Assembly: GCF_013359865.1 (NCBI RefSeq) | Contig: NZ_JABMCE010000045.1 | Coordinates: forward strand, 1 to 54,994 | Length of the DNA stretch: 54,994 nucleotides | Direction: 5' to 3' | DNA from: Curtobacterium pusillum | GTDB lineage: Bacteria > Actinomycetota > Actinomycetes > Actinomycetales > Microbacteriaceae | Shown here: positions 33,231 to 42,290 of the stretch, piece by piece | Layout: each line of letters starts with the position of its first letter | Numbering within the stretch: the stretch's first letter is position 1 | The notes under the pieces: generated by a model | The model's input: the letters and a program-made list of their open reading frames with translations, nothing else | Databases searched by the model: none | What the model was told of the DNA's origin: nothing | Program-made: the position numbers and the translations under genes

Positions 33231-34762
33231 CGCGCCTCCTGTGCGTGTTCGTCGTGCGTCGTGTCGGGCGTGACCGGACGGTGCTCGTCGGTGAGCGCCG
33301 CGGTCGGCATGTGGAAGGCGACCGGACTGCCGTCAGGGCGTACCGTGCGGTGCTCGGCCACGTGCGCTGCGGACTCGAAGTCCTCGTGCCCGGTGAGCAG
33401 GTGGGCCAGACCGAACAGCTCGACCGGGCGGCGCTGCGAGGGCGGGAGCTCGTGGAAGGCGTCCACGCTCGAGTCCCCGGCGGCGAAACGCAGGGCGGCG
33501 CGGAGCTCGGTGAGCAGGGGACCGCCGTGGCGCCGGAGCGTCTCGACGTCGAGCTCGTCGAAGACCTCGTCGTCGGGCTCCTCGATCGGCGGCGGGACGG
33601 ACTCGGCGTCCGGGTCGTAGAAGCGTTCGCGGAGCGTGCCGACCTCGGCCGTCGCGGGGAGCAGCCCGAGCGGCAGGCGGTCCCGCGCTGAGCCCCGGTC
33701 CATCCACGTCGCGAGGCCCCGGTTGATCGACCGGATGACGGCGTCGAGCTCGCGGTCGCGGACGACGTCGTGAGCGACGATCTGGTCGCGGAGCGTCGCG
33801 GTGAGCTGCCGGCGCTGCGCGAGCACGTCCTCGATGCCCTGGCGGAGGATGCTCACCGTGTTCCGGAAGGCCCGGCGCTCGCCCGCCCCGAGGGACTCGG
33901 CGAACGGGTGGGCCAGGATCGTCGCGATGTCGTCCCGGAGCCGCAGGAGCAGGGCGTCGTCACGGAGGAGCTCGAAGGCCCCCTCGAAGGCGCGGCCCTC
34001 GGGCGTGGCCTCCATCAGGTTGTCCGTGCGCGCGAGGTAGTCGTCGAGGATCTCGCCGATCGGACGGACCTCTTGTCGGAAGTCCTCGACGATGGAGCGG
34101 TGCATCGTCGCCACCGCTTCCTCGACGCGCTTGAAGTCGCTCGGGAGCTGCCGGATCAGGTCGGAGATGTTCGTGTAACCGTCGCGCATCCGGGCGTCGT
34201 CCACGGTGTCGACCCCGCCGTGTTCGAGTCGCTCGCGCTCGGCCTGCAGCTCGGCGATCTGCGCGTCGATGCGGCGGATCTGCACGTCGGGGTCCGGCTC
34301 CGCTCGGGCGGCCCAGCGGTGGACGGCGTCGACGATCATCGCGAGGCGGCTCTCGCTGATGAGGGCGCGGTCGGCCGAGAGGGCGTCGACGAGGGACAGG
34401 GCCTCGAGCGCGTGGCTCGTGAGGGAGTACTGCTCGTCGCCGTCCGGCGAGTTCGAACGGACGAGCCACTGGGCGCCGACCCACTCGCGGCAGAGGGCAC
34501 GGCCGTTCGGTCGGCTGTCGTCCGCGCCGGCCTCGCCGTTCTGTTCGCTCGCCGGCACGCGCGCACCGGTGGCCTGCAGCCGGGCGACGTGCTCCTCGAC
34601 CTGCAGGTGCATGCGGTCCGCGGGGACGTACTGCACGTCACGGTCGAACACCGTGCGGAACACGGCGAGCACGGTGGCGCTGGTCGGGCGGGACATGAGC
34701 CGCAGGGTCGGACGGTCGAGGACCGCCCGGACCCGGGCGAACTCGAGGTCGACGTCGGTCAT
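33227..34762 (-). CDS. jetA: DUF3375 protein, kleisin-like subunit (JetA/MksF)
   Basis: A 511-residue protein. The N-terminus 'VRAVLDRPTLRLMSRPTSATVLAVFRTVF' is the DUF3375 winged-helix start. The long helical middle ('IRRIDAQIAELQAERERLEHG', 'FRNTVSILRQGIEDVLAQRR') and C-terminal domain fit the JetA/MksF kleisin that bridges two SMC heads. First gene of the operon; ATG 34762 is preceded by GAAGGGG. The tRNA-Val gene and its terminator (34818-34851) lie directly upstream on the same strand. Confidence 0.88.
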   Translation of the reverse strand: MTDVDLEFARVRAVLDRPTLRLMSRPTSATVLAVFRTVFDRDVQYVPADRMHLQVEEHVARLQATGARVPASEQNGEAGADDSRPNGRALCREWVGAQWLVRSNSPDGDEQYSLTSHALEALSLVDALSADRALISESRLAMIVDAVHRWAARAEPDPDVQIRRIDAQIAELQAERERLEHGGVDTVDDARMRDGYTNISDLIRQLPSDFKRVEEAVATMHRSIVEDFRQEVRPIGEILDDYLARTDNLMEATPEGRAFEGAFELLRDDALLLRLRDDIATILAHPFAESLGAGERRAFRNTVSILRQGIEDVLAQRRQLTATLRDQIVAHDVVRDRELDAVIRSINRGLATWMDRGSARDRLPLGLLPATAEVGTLRERFYDPDAESVPPPIEEPDDEVFDELDVETLRRHGGPLLTELRAALRFAAGDSSVDAFHELPPSQRRPVELFGLAHLLTGHEDFESAAHVAEHRTVRPDGSPVAFHMPTAALTDEHRPVTPDTTHDEHAQEAR

Positions 34763-34817
34763 GTGCCCCTTCGTCCGGTCCGGTGACTGTTGCGCGCGGT
34801 GGCTGCCGCACGAGATG

Positions 34818-34851
34818 CGAAGAGCCCGACGCTGTTGCGCCGGGCTCTTCG
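34818..34851 (-). terminator. Terminator of tRNA-Val(CAC)
   Basis: An 11-bp stem (CGAAGAGCCCG at 34818-34828 with its complement at 34841-34851) around a 12-base loop, starting eight bases beyond the 3' end of the tRNA on the minus strand. Confidence 0.65.
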
Positions 34852-34858
34852 TGGTGGG

Positions 34859-34931
34859 TGGGCGATACCAGACTCGAACTGATGACCTCTTCGGTGTGAA
34901 CGAAGCGCGCTACCAACTGCGCCAATCGCCC
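34859..34931 (-). tRNA. tRNA-Val, anticodon CAC
   Basis: 73 bases that fold into a complete cloverleaf: acceptor GGGCGAT/ATCGCCC, D arm GCGC/GCGC, anticodon stem CTTCG/CGAAG with loop TTCACAC, T arm ATCAG/CTGGT with TTCGAGT, and discriminator A. The anticodon CAC reads GUG, the commonest Val codon in such genomes. CCA is not encoded. Confidence 0.95.
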
Positions 34932-34952
34932 CTGCACTGTGCGTGCCAGTCG

Positions 34953-34982
34953 ATAGTAGCGGAAGTCTCGTGGTCCCACGAA
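34953..34982 (-). promoter_or_regulatory. Promoter of tRNA-Val(CAC)
   Basis: On the minus strand: TTCGTG (34977-34982), 18 bases, TACTAT (34953-34958). Transcription would start about 15 bases before the mature tRNA end at 34931. Confidence 0.45.
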
Positions 34983-35093
34983 CACGAGCCGCGCCCCGGG
35001 TGTGGCGTGCCCCGATCGGTGCGTTCCGCGGCGCCGTGGACCCCACGCGATCGGCATGAACACGGGGGACACGCCCGGTGAACGAGAAGGATT

Positions 35094-35123
35094 TTGGTGG
35101 AAGCCCCCGGGTTCGTATAGAGT
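35094..35123 (+). promoter_or_regulatory. Promoter of tRNA-Gly (first copy)
   Basis: TTGGTG (35094-35099), 18 bases, TAGAGT (35118-35123), within GCCCCCGG...TAGAGTT. The same GCCCCCGG...TAGAGTT block precedes the second tRNA-Gly copy (TAGAGT at 42548-42553), so the promoter seems to have been duplicated with the gene. Confidence 0.5.
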
Positions 35124-35157
35124 TTACGTCGTCGCCGCGACAGCGGGTCTGACAAAT

Positions 35158-35229
35158 GCGGATGTGGCGCAGTGGTAGCGCATCACCTTGCCAAGGTGAG
35201 GGTCGCGAGTTCGAATCTCGTCATCCGCT
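35158..35229 (+). tRNA. tRNA-Gly, anticodon GCC (copy 1)
   Basis: 72 bases: acceptor GCGGATG/CATCCGC, D arm GCGC/GCGC, anticodon stem TCACC/GGTGA with loop TTGCCAA, T arm GCGAG/CTCGT with TTCGAAT, discriminator T. Identical base for base to the tRNA at 42564-42635. Confidence 0.96.
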
Positions 35230-35311
35230 CGAGTGTGGGTCTCTCCGGAGTCCTACGACTCACCAGAGGGTATCCCACCGTTCGGGTACTCACGGAGACG
35301 TGAACCTCGAT

Positions 35312-35382
35312 GGTGGGGTGGCCGAGAGGCTAGGCAGCGGCCTGCAAAGCCGTCCACGCGGGTTCGAATCCCGTCCCCACCT
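35312..35382 (+). tRNA. tRNA-Cys, anticodon GCA
   Basis: 71 bases: acceptor GGTGGGG/CCCCACC, anticodon stem GCGGC/GCCGT with loop CTGCAAA, T loop TTCGAAT, discriminator T. The short length and U73 are usual for tRNA-Cys. Confidence 0.95.
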
Positions 35383-35422
35383 CAAGACTCTGCACGGACC
35401 TCGGTCCACGCAGGGACGCTCT

Positions 35423-35494
35423 GGGCGATTGGCGCAGCGGTAGCGCGCTTCCCTGACACGGAAGAGGTCACTGGTTCGATCCCAGTATCGCCCA
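35423..35494 (+). tRNA. tRNA-Val, anticodon GAC
   Basis: 72 bases: acceptor GGGCGAT/ATCGCCC, anticodon stem CTTCC/GGAAG with loop CTGACAC, T arm ACTGG/CCAGT, discriminator A. It shares its acceptor stem with the oppositely oriented tRNA-Val(CAC) 490 bases away. Confidence 0.95.
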
Positions 35495-35504
35495 CCACGA
35501 AGAA

Positions 35505-35540
35505 GTCCCCGGGCCGGCCCATCTGGGCCGCCGGGGGCTT
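35505..35540 (+). terminator. Terminator of the tRNA Gly-Cys-Val group
   Basis: A G+C-rich hairpin after tRNA-Val(GAC), with CGGCCC and GGGCCG around an ATCT loop and a bulged outer stem of CCCC/GGGG. It is followed by CTTTCGTCGTT. Confidence 0.5.
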
Positions 35541-35563
35541 TCGTCGTTCCCGATGCGAGGAAC

Positions 35564-35594
35564 CCGAGCCCTCAGCAGGCCGGCGCGGGCTCGG
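35564..35594 (-). terminator. Terminator of the giant surface protein gene
   Basis: An 8-bp stem CCGAGCCC (35564-35571) with GGGCTCGG (35587-35594) and a 15-base loop, twelve bases past the stop of the minus-strand gene. Confidence 0.45.
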
Positions 35595-35605
35595 CACGAT
35601 GCCGA

Positions 35606-38600
35606 TCACTTCTCCCGACTCCGGATCCGTCGGAGGCGCCGGTGGGCTCCTTGTGCCAGGAGGAGTGCACCACCCGCCACCAGCGCGAGCGATCCGCTGA
35701 TGACGAGCGGGACCAGGTTGGCTCCTGTGAAGGCCAGACCAGCGGCCGCGGGGCCGGTTCCGGAGTCTCCCGCGGTGGCGCCTGACGCAGAGCTGCCGTC
35801 GTCCGTTGAGCTGCTGGTCGTGTGGCGGTTGGTGATGGTGCAGGTGACCTCGTCGCCGTTGTGGAGCGCGAGCGTGTCGCCGATCGGCGTTGCGCCGACG
35901 CACCGCCAGCCCTCAGAGGTGTATCCGGTGGTGGCCTGGCCGTCCACCGGAGCTTCAGCGAGCGTGTAGCGACCGGGCTGGAGCGGAGCATTGGTGATGT
36001 CCGCATCGCCGCTGGTGCCGGAGATCGTGGTGGGTCCGGTGGCGGAGAGCCGCCACGAGGTGGGACGGGCGGTTCCTCCGACGACGCGTTTGATGAGGGT
36101 GAGTTGTGCCGGGTCGAACGTGTTGGTGATCTCGCAGCGCACGTCCGCGCCGCGGGGCACGGTCACCGCTTCGCCCTCGAGGTTCCCGCCGGTGCAGTTC
36201 CAGTTTCCGGCGGTGTACTCGTCGAGCGGCGCTCCTGATCGGTTCGCGGTCTCCTTGAGCGTGTAGCTGCCAGCGAGCACGGCGGCCTGGGTGACGGAGC
36301 GCTGACCGCTGGTGCCGCTGATCCGCGTTCCGCCGTCGTCGGGGGTGGCGGAGAGCGTCCAGTCGCTCGGCGCGGCGGTGCCGCCGACGACGTTCTTGGT
36401 GAGGGTCAGTGAGCCACCGGTCCAGTCGTTCGTGATGGTGCAGACCACGTCGAGGTCGGCGGGGTCGAGCTGGATGCGGGCCTGACCCGAGCCCGTCTGG
36501 ACCGGCGTGTTCGCGGAGCCGGTGCACGTCCACTCGCCGGCGGCGTAGCCGGTGGTGTCGGCTCCGGCGTCGGTCGGCGCCTCGGAGAGGTTGTACGTGC
36601 CCTCGCCGACGGCGACGTCAGTGACGCTCGGGTCCCGGGTGACGCCGAGTCCGGCGGGTCGCCCTGCAGAACCCTGGAACCGGAGTGTCCAGTCGTCCGT
36701 CGAGGGGAGGGGACCTCCATCCACGATTTTGCGCAGTGTCAGGTGCGGCGGATCGAAGAGGTTGCTGAGGGTGCATGTCACGTCGGCGCCGGAGTCGAGG
36801 GTGATCGTTCCGGTTCCAGGAGTACCGCCGACGAATCTGAAGGAGCCGACGGGGGAACCCGTGCAGGACCAGTGTCCGGCCTTGTAGCCGGGGTCGACGG
36901 CGGTGTTCGGGGCCTCGGAGAGGCCGTAGCTGCCGCTTCCGACGTAGCCATTTCCGGTACCGGACACATCGAGTCGATCGTTCGTGTCCTTCACGGCCGA
37001 GAGCGTCCAGTCGGATGCTGTGCCCGGGGTCGCGGGCTCGAGTCCACCGTTGTCGACGTCCTTGACCAGGGTGAGGTGGGCGCCGGTCCAGGTGTTCGTG
37101 ATCGTGCAGGTGACGTCCGTGTCCGCCGAGGTGAGCAGGAGGGTCGCAGTGCCGTCAGCGGTTCGGTCGGGCTCCTCGGTCGCGCCGGTGCAGCGCCACG
37201 TTCCCGCCCGGTAGTCGGCTCGAGTCGTCTCGCTGAGCGTGACGGTGCCGGTCCCGGCCGCGGCATCGGTGACGGCGGCAGCACCGGTCACGCCGGATCC
37301 GGAACGGCCGGTTCCGGGGTTGGTGAAGCGGAGGGGCCAATCCGTGGACGTGGGGTACGGGCCACCGCCGATCACGGTCTTCTTCAGTGTGATGTGCGGT
37401 GGGAGGAAACGGTTGACGATGGTGCAGGTGATGTCCGCGTCTGCGCCGGCGGAGACCGTCAGCCGAGCATCCGTGGGGTCGAACGTCGTGCCGGACGGGG
37501 TCGTGCACGACCAGTCGCCGGCCACGTAGTCGGGGTTCACGGTGCTGCCTTCGGCCACTGCTTCGGACAGCACGTAGTCCCCGGGCGGCACCGTTCGACG
37601 GACGAGCGCGGTGCTGTCGCCGGGGCCGGTGACGATGGTCCCTGCGGCGGTACCGCTCCCGGTCGCCGTCAGGGTCCAGTCGTGCGTTGTACCCGGCTCG
37701 CTCGGGGCGGGTCCGCCGTCGTCGACGACCTTGACGAGTGTCAGCGCGCTGCCGACCCAGGTGTTCGTGATCGTGCAGTGGACGTCGGCGTCGGAGCGCG
37801 TCAGGTCGACGGTGGCGACCCCTTCGGCGGCCTGCGCGACCGGAATCGTCCCTGTTGCACCTGTGCAGGCCCAGTCGCCGGAGCGGTAGCCGGGTCGTGG
37901 TGTCTCGCCGAGCTGCACCGTGCCGCTCCCGACGGCCGCATCGGTGACCGAGGCCGTGCCGGTCACCCCGGTGCCGGAACGGCCGGTGCCCGGGTTCGTG
38001 AAGCTCAGCGGCCAGTTCGCCGGGGCTGCCTCCGGGCCGCCACCGCTGACGATCTTCGTGAGCGTGAGATGTGGGGGGAGGAACCGGTTGACGACCGTGC
38101 AGGTCACGTCCGCATTCGCGCCGGTCGCGAATCGCAGCGTGCTGTCGGACGGGTCGAAGCTGACACCCGCTGGCGTCGTGCAGACCCAGTCGCCGTTCAC
38201 GTAGTCGGCGTTGACGGTGCTTCCCGCGGTGAGGACCTCGGAGAGCGCGTAGCTCCCCGGGGGTACCTGCTGCCGCACGATGCTCTGACTGTCACCGGGT
38301 CCGGTCACGGTGGTGTCGTCGCCGGTCGCCGTGAGCGTCCAGTCGTGGGACGTTCCCGGCTCTGTGGGAGCGGGGCCACCGTTGTCGACGGTCTTGACGA
38401 GGGTGAGCGTGCTCCCGGTCCAGGTGTTGGTCACGGTGCAGACGACGTCGAGATCGGAGGAGGTGAGGGCCAGGTCAGCGGTGCCGTCACCGTGATCGCG
38501 CACCGTGCCACCGGAGCACTCCCACGCTCCCGTCTGGTACCCCTTCGTCGAGGCCGTCGGGTCGGCGGTCGCCTCGCTCAGTGTGTAGTCGCCCGAGCCC

Positions 38601-41600
38601 ACGGCGACGCCCGTGATGTTCGCGTCCCCGGTGACCCCGGTGGCGTCCTTCGTCGCACCCTGGAAGGACAGGTCCCAGTCCGCAGAACGGCCGAGGGGGC
38701 CGCCACCCTTGACGACCTTGCGCAGCGTGAGGTGCGGTGGGGCGAACAGGTTGACGAGGGTGCAGGTCACGTCCGCGCCGGGATCGATCTGCACGGTGCC
38801 CGTGCCGGGTGAGCCGGTGTCCAGGGTGAAGCCGTTGCCGCTACAGGTCCATTCCGCGGCGTGGTAGTCCCCGGAGACGGGGCCGCCGGTGAGGGCTTCG
38901 GAGAGGTCGTAGCTGCCGGACGGCACGAAGGACGGGCCGGACCCGCCGGCGCCGGACAGCGTCACCGGCCCTGCGGCGGTCAGGGTCCAGTCCTCGGGCG
39001 TGCCGGGAGGCGTCGGCGTCCCACCCCCGTCGGAGACCTGCTTGACGAGTGTCAAGGTGCCGCCGGCCCACGTGTTCGTGATCGTGCACGTCGCGTCCTG
39101 ACCTCCGGACAGCGTCAGAGAAGACCCGTCGAGCGTGCCGTCGGTGCATGACCAGGACCCGGCGGCGTACCCGCGTGTGGCGTCCGAGGAACCGCTGACC
39201 GCGGCCTCGCTGAGCTCGTAGCTGCCGGCGTCGACGGAGACGTCGGTGATCGAACGGTCACCGGTCACCCCCGTGACCGGTGCTCCGGGCCCATCGGCCG
39301 ACAGGCGCCAGTCGTTCGCCGACGCGGGACCGCCGTCGACGTGCTTCACGAGCGTCAACGTCGGACGTACGAAGGTGTTCGTGGCGGTGCAGACCATGTC
39401 CTGGCCCACGTCGAGCACGGCGACCGTCCCGTTCCAGCTCGTGCCACCCACGCAACTCCAGCTGGACTCGTACCCGGTCGGGCCGTCCTCGGTGAAGACG
39501 TAGTCGCCGGGCGCGGTCGTCACGTCGGTGACGGCGGGGTCACCGCTGGGTCCGGACAGCGCCGCATCGCCCGGTCCGCGGGCCTTGAGCGTGAAGTCGG
39601 AGACCTCGGCGGTGCCGCCACCGCTGTTGTCCAGGTCCTTCACCAGGGTGAGGGTCGGTGGGATCGCACGGTTGGTCACCGTACAGGTGACGTCGGTGCT
39701 CGCCGGGACGGAGATCCGGTCGCCGGTGACCGTTGCGCCGACGCACTGGTAGCCCGCGAGCCGGTACCCGGATGGCCCGTCGGTCTCACTGAGGATGTAG
39801 TCGCCGGGTGCGATGGGCACGTCGCTGATCCCGTCCTGTCCGTTGCCGCTGAGCGCCTCCGGGCCGTCCGGCGTCGCTGCGGGCGTCACGGCGAGCGTCC
39901 ACTCGGACGGCGTGTGCGAGCCGAACGGGCTGTTGACCACCTGCTTGTGGAACGTCATCTCCGAGCCGGTCCACTTGTTGCTCACCGTGCAGATGACCTG
40001 CATGCCCTCCGTGATGGCCACGACATCGGGATGCCCCGCGGCATCCGCTCCCGTCAGCGCCAGCGTCCCGCTGTTCGCGTCGGTGCAGGACCAGCCCTCG
40101 GACCGGTACCTGGCGAAGTACCCGTCGGGATCGGCTCGGCCCGGCCCCTCACCGAGTGTGTAGCTACCCGGACGTACGAATGCGTACGTCACGGTGCTGA
40201 TGCCGGTCCGGCCGGCGATCGTCACGGGGCCGACGGCGGAGAGCCCCCATGCGGTTCTCGTGAACGGCCCACCGCCCGTGTTGTCGACCTGTTTCACCAA
40301 CGTCAGCTGCGTCGCCGTCGGCTCGCGGCTGTTCGTGATCGTGCAGGTGACGTTCGCGGCGGCGCCGACAGACACCGAACGGACCGGGGCGTCACTTCCC
40401 GTGCAGACGTAGCCGTCGCTCGTGTACCCCTCGGACGGACCCGACTCGCTGAGCCCGTAATCACCGGTGGGGACCGGAACGGTCGTGACGGCGCTCGACC
40501 CGGTCGTGCCTGAGACGGAGGTGCCCGACGCGATCCCGCTGCCCGTCGCGGTGAGCGTCCACGAGCTCGCCGCCTGGCTGCTGTTCTCGACCTTCTTGAC
40601 GAGGGTGAGCCAACCGCCGGTGAACGTGTTCGTGATCGTGCACGTGACGTCAGCGCCTGCGGCCAGGTTCACATGCGTGGCGTCCGTGCTGTTGATGGTC
40701 CCCGACGACGCCGCGCATGACCAGCCGGAGTTCGAGTACCCGGCCGGGCCGTTCTCACTGAGCGCGTAGTCCACGTCCGGCTGCGCCAGCACGTTGGACA
40801 CCTGGTTCGAACCCGTCGCGCCGGAGATCGGCGTCCCGGTCGGCGGTGCGGCCGTGAGGGTGAAGTCGGATGCGGAGGCAACCGCGGGATTGCCGGTTCC
40901 TGGTGATCGCACGACCTTCACCAGCGTCAGATGCGCATCCGTCGCCGTCGCCGTGTTCGTGATCGTGCACGTCACCGCCTGGCCGAGTGCGATCGTCACC
41001 TGGTTGCTCCCGCTGACGGGCAGACTCCCGCTGCCGCCGGAACCGTCCGTGTACGTGCACGTCCACGGACTCGCGGTGTAACCGCCTCCGCCCGCGGGCC
41101 CCCCACTCTCGGACAACGTGTACGGTCCCGAGTTCACCCGGACCGGCTGGTTCGTCACCTGCCCTGAGTTCCCGGGTCCGCTGATGTTGGACGGTCCCTG
41201 TGCTGTCAGCGTCCACATCGCCGCGGAAGCGCTGCCACCTTCGACGACCTTGCGCAGCGTGAGCGTGGAGGTCACGGCCACGTTCGTGATCGTGCAGGTG
41301 AGGTTCTGCCCCTCCGCAAGCGAGATGGTGGGCGTCGGATCGGTGTACACGGTGCCGCCGCAGTTCCAGTCCCGGAACCGGTAGCCCGCCGGCGTGTTCG
41401 CTTTGGACACTTCGGAGATGCGATAGCTGCCGGTGGGGATCGTCCGGGTCTGGAATCCGTTCAGTCCGTCTCCCTGGAAGGCCTGCCCGGTCGCGACGTC
41501 GACGGCTCGGACGTCCCACTTGCTCCGGTCGCCCTCGCTCGATCCCGTGTTCAGGTTCTCGATCGCCTTGTACAGCGACAACGTTCCTGTACCCGCGGCA

Positions 41601-41704
41601 TCAGCCGGCGCGGCCGTCGCCAGGCTGAGAGCGGCGAGCAGTCCGGCGACCAGGGACGCCGCGCACGCTGTGGCCATCCAGCGTCGAAGAGAGCGGCGAG
41701 ACAT
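35606..41704 (-). CDS. Giant LAxTG-anchored surface protein with 18 prealbumin-like (SpaA/Cna-B-type) repeats
   Basis: A 2032-residue protein. The signal peptide (~1-37) is followed by about 18 tandem domains of ~100-115 residues. Each has a start like 'LTLVKxVxNGG', a middle 'YxLSE', a 'W-x-C' and an end 'DVTCTITN'. The N-terminal Lys, central Glu and C-terminal Asn are placed as in isopeptide-forming Cna-B/SpaA domains, and each repeat has a probable Cys pair. The C-terminus has LAFTG (1990-1994), a hydrophobic helix and a basic tail, a class-E-sortase-type sorting signal. A likely adhesin or stalk. The RBS AAGGGAG precedes ATG 41704. No sortase gene is nearby. Confidence 0.88.
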   Translation of the reverse strand: MSRRSLRRWMATACAASLVAGLLAALSLATAAPADAAGTGTLSLYKAIENLNTGSSEGDRSKWDVRAVDVATGQAFQGDGLNGFQTRTIPTGSYRISEVSKANTPAGYRFRDWNCGGTVYTDPTPTISLAEGQNLTCTITNVAVTSTLTLRKVVEGGSASAAMWTLTAQGPSNISGPGNSGQVTNQPVRVNSGPYTLSESGGPAGGGGYTASPWTCTYTDGSGGSGSLPVSGSNQVTIALGQAVTCTITNTATATDAHLTLVKVVRSPGTGNPAVASASDFTLTAAPPTGTPISGATGSNQVSNVLAQPDVDYALSENGPAGYSNSGWSCAASSGTINSTDATHVNLAAGADVTCTITNTFTGGWLTLVKKVENSSQAASSWTLTATGSGIASGTSVSGTTGSSAVTTVPVPTGDYGLSESGPSEGYTSDGYVCTGSDAPVRSVSVGAAANVTCTITNSREPTATQLTLVKQVDNTGGGPFTRTAWGLSAVGPVTIAGRTGISTVTYAFVRPGSYTLGEGPGRADPDGYFARYRSEGWSCTDANSGTLALTGADAAGHPDVVAITEGMQVICTVSNKWTGSEMTFHKQVVNSPFGSHTPSEWTLAVTPAATPDGPEALSGNGQDGISDVPIAPGDYILSETDGPSGYRLAGYQCVGATVTGDRISVPASTDVTCTVTNRAIPPTLTLVKDLDNSGGGTAEVSDFTLKARGPGDAALSGPSGDPAVTDVTTAPGDYVFTEDGPTGYESSWSCVGGTSWNGTVAVLDVGQDMVCTATNTFVRPTLTLVKHVDGGPASANDWRLSADGPGAPVTGVTGDRSITDVSVDAGSYELSEAAVSGSSDATRGYAAGSWSCTDGTLDGSSLTLSGGQDATCTITNTWAGGTLTLVKQVSDGGGTPTPPGTPEDWTLTAAGPVTLSGAGGSGPSFVPSGSYDLSEALTGGPVSGDYHAAEWTCSGNGFTLDTGSPGTGTVQIDPGADVTCTLVNLFAPPHLTLRKVVKGGGPLGRSADWDLSFQGATKDATGVTGDANITGVAVGSGDYTLSEATADPTASTKGYQTGAWECSGGTVRDHGDGTADLALTSSDLDVVCTVTNTWTGSTLTLVKTVDNGGPAPTEPGTSHDWTLTATGDDTTVTGPGDSQSIVRQQVPPGSYALSEVLTAGSTVNADYVNGDWVCTTPAGVSFDPSDSTLRFATGANADVTCTVVNRFLPPHLTLTKIVSGGGPEAAPANWPLSFTNPGTGRSGTGVTGTASVTDAAVGSGTVQLGETPRPGYRSGDWACTGATGTIPVAQAAEGVATVDLTRSDADVHCTITNTWVGSALTLVKVVDDGGPAPSEPGTTHDWTLTATGSGTAAGTIVTGPGDSTALVRRTVPPGDYVLSEAVAEGSTVNPDYVAGDWSCTTPSGTTFDPTDARLTVSAGADADITCTIVNRFLPPHITLKKTVIGGGPYPTSTDWPLRFTNPGTGRSGSGVTGAAAVTDAAAGTGTVTLSETTRADYRAGTWRCTGATEEPDRTADGTATLLLTSADTDVTCTITNTWTGAHLTLVKDVDNGGLEPATPGTASDWTLSAVKDTNDRLDVSGTGNGYVGSGSYGLSEAPNTAVDPGYKAGHWSCTGSPVGSFRFVGGTPGTGTITLDSGADVTCTLSNLFDPPHLTLRKIVDGGPLPSTDDWTLRFQGSAGRPAGLGVTRDPSVTDVAVGEGTYNLSEAPTDAGADTTGYAAGEWTCTGSANTPVQTGSGQARIQLDPADLDVVCTITNDWTGGSLTLTKNVVGGTAAPSDWTLSATPDDGGTRISGTSGQRSVTQAAVLAGSYTLKETANRSGAPLDEYTAGNWNCTGGNLEGEAVTVPRGADVRCEITNTFDPAQLTLIKRVVGGTARPTSWRLSATGPTTISGTSGDADITNAPLQPGRYTLAEAPVDGQATTGYTSEGWRCVGATPIGDTLALHNGDEVTCTITNRHTTSSSTDDGSSASGATAGDSGTGPAAAGLAFTGANLVPLVISGSLALVAGGALLLAQGAHRRLRRIRSREK

Positions 41705-41812
41705 CGGGAAGCACTCCCTTGAACCCGTGCCGCCCGGATACCCGACAACTGTCGAGCCGCAGTGGTCCGTGAGCGACCGCGACCGAATGAATCGAAAGGA
41801 TGATTCGCGCTC

Positions 41813-41841
41813 AGACTAAGTCGAGGCATAGTCGATGGCAA
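41813..41841 (-). promoter_or_regulatory. Promoter of the giant surface protein gene
   Basis: On the minus strand: TTGCCA (41836-41841), 17 bases, TAGTCT (41813-41818). This is the best -35/-10 pair in the 220-bp gap before the gene and implies a ~100-base untranslated leader. Confidence 0.5.
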
Positions 41842-41924
41842 GGCGTCGGTTCACCGTACGGCACTCGTCGCGGCCTTCCGAGCGGCCGCGGAGAAGCAAC
41901 CGGGCGCAGATGGCACGTACGCCG

Positions 41925-42167
41925 TCACGAACGGTCGGATGACACGGTCAGCCAGCGCACCCAGGCCTGGAGCTGCGCCTGCGCGCTCTCCAGGCTCGTG
42001 TGGAACCCGCTCACGTCGTGGTCCGCCGACCGGACGACGTACCGCGACCCGAACTCGACCGTGCCGATCACGACGGACCCCCACCGTGCCTCCCAGTTCC
42101 GGGTGTCGACGACCACCCACCGGACCTGCTCGGTCTCGGACTGGTCAACTCGGAGGAGGGACGTCAT
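41925..42167 (-). CDS. Unknown 80-residue protein
   Basis: A soluble protein with a natural composition: 'VRWVVVDTRNWEARWGSVVIGTVEFGSRYVV' suggests beta strands rich in Trp, followed by a helix ('SLESAQAQLQAWVRWL'). No family was recognised. It is on the same strand as the giant protein gene, 220 bases upstream of it, and starts at ATG 42167 without a strong ribosome binding site. Overlapping frames on the plus strand look like shadows. Confidence 0.5.
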   Translation of the reverse strand: MTSLLRVDQSETEQVRWVVVDTRNWEARWGSVVIGTVEFGSRYVVRSADHDVSGFHTSLESAQAQLQAWVRWLTVSSDRS

Positions 42168-42290
42168 GGTGCTTCCGTCGGCTTCGGACGATGAGATCGT
42201 TCCGGCGGCCGGGGACTCGGGTCACCGCGCTCGACGGTAGTCCGGGTCGGCTGGACACGCACGGACACCCAGGTGCACCTCGGGCGCTGG

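Noticed and set aside
34951..34956. A third CGATAG hit as a sigma-28 promoter
   Set aside because: On the opposite strand it forms the TACTAT -10 of the tRNA-Val gene at a proper distance, which explains it better.
36743..38812. Long plus-strand reading frames (up to 689 residues) across the giant surface protein gene
   Set aside because: They are Arg/Gly-rich antisense shadows of the repeat protein, without signal peptide or domain homology; the minus-strand frame has signal, repeats and sorting motif.
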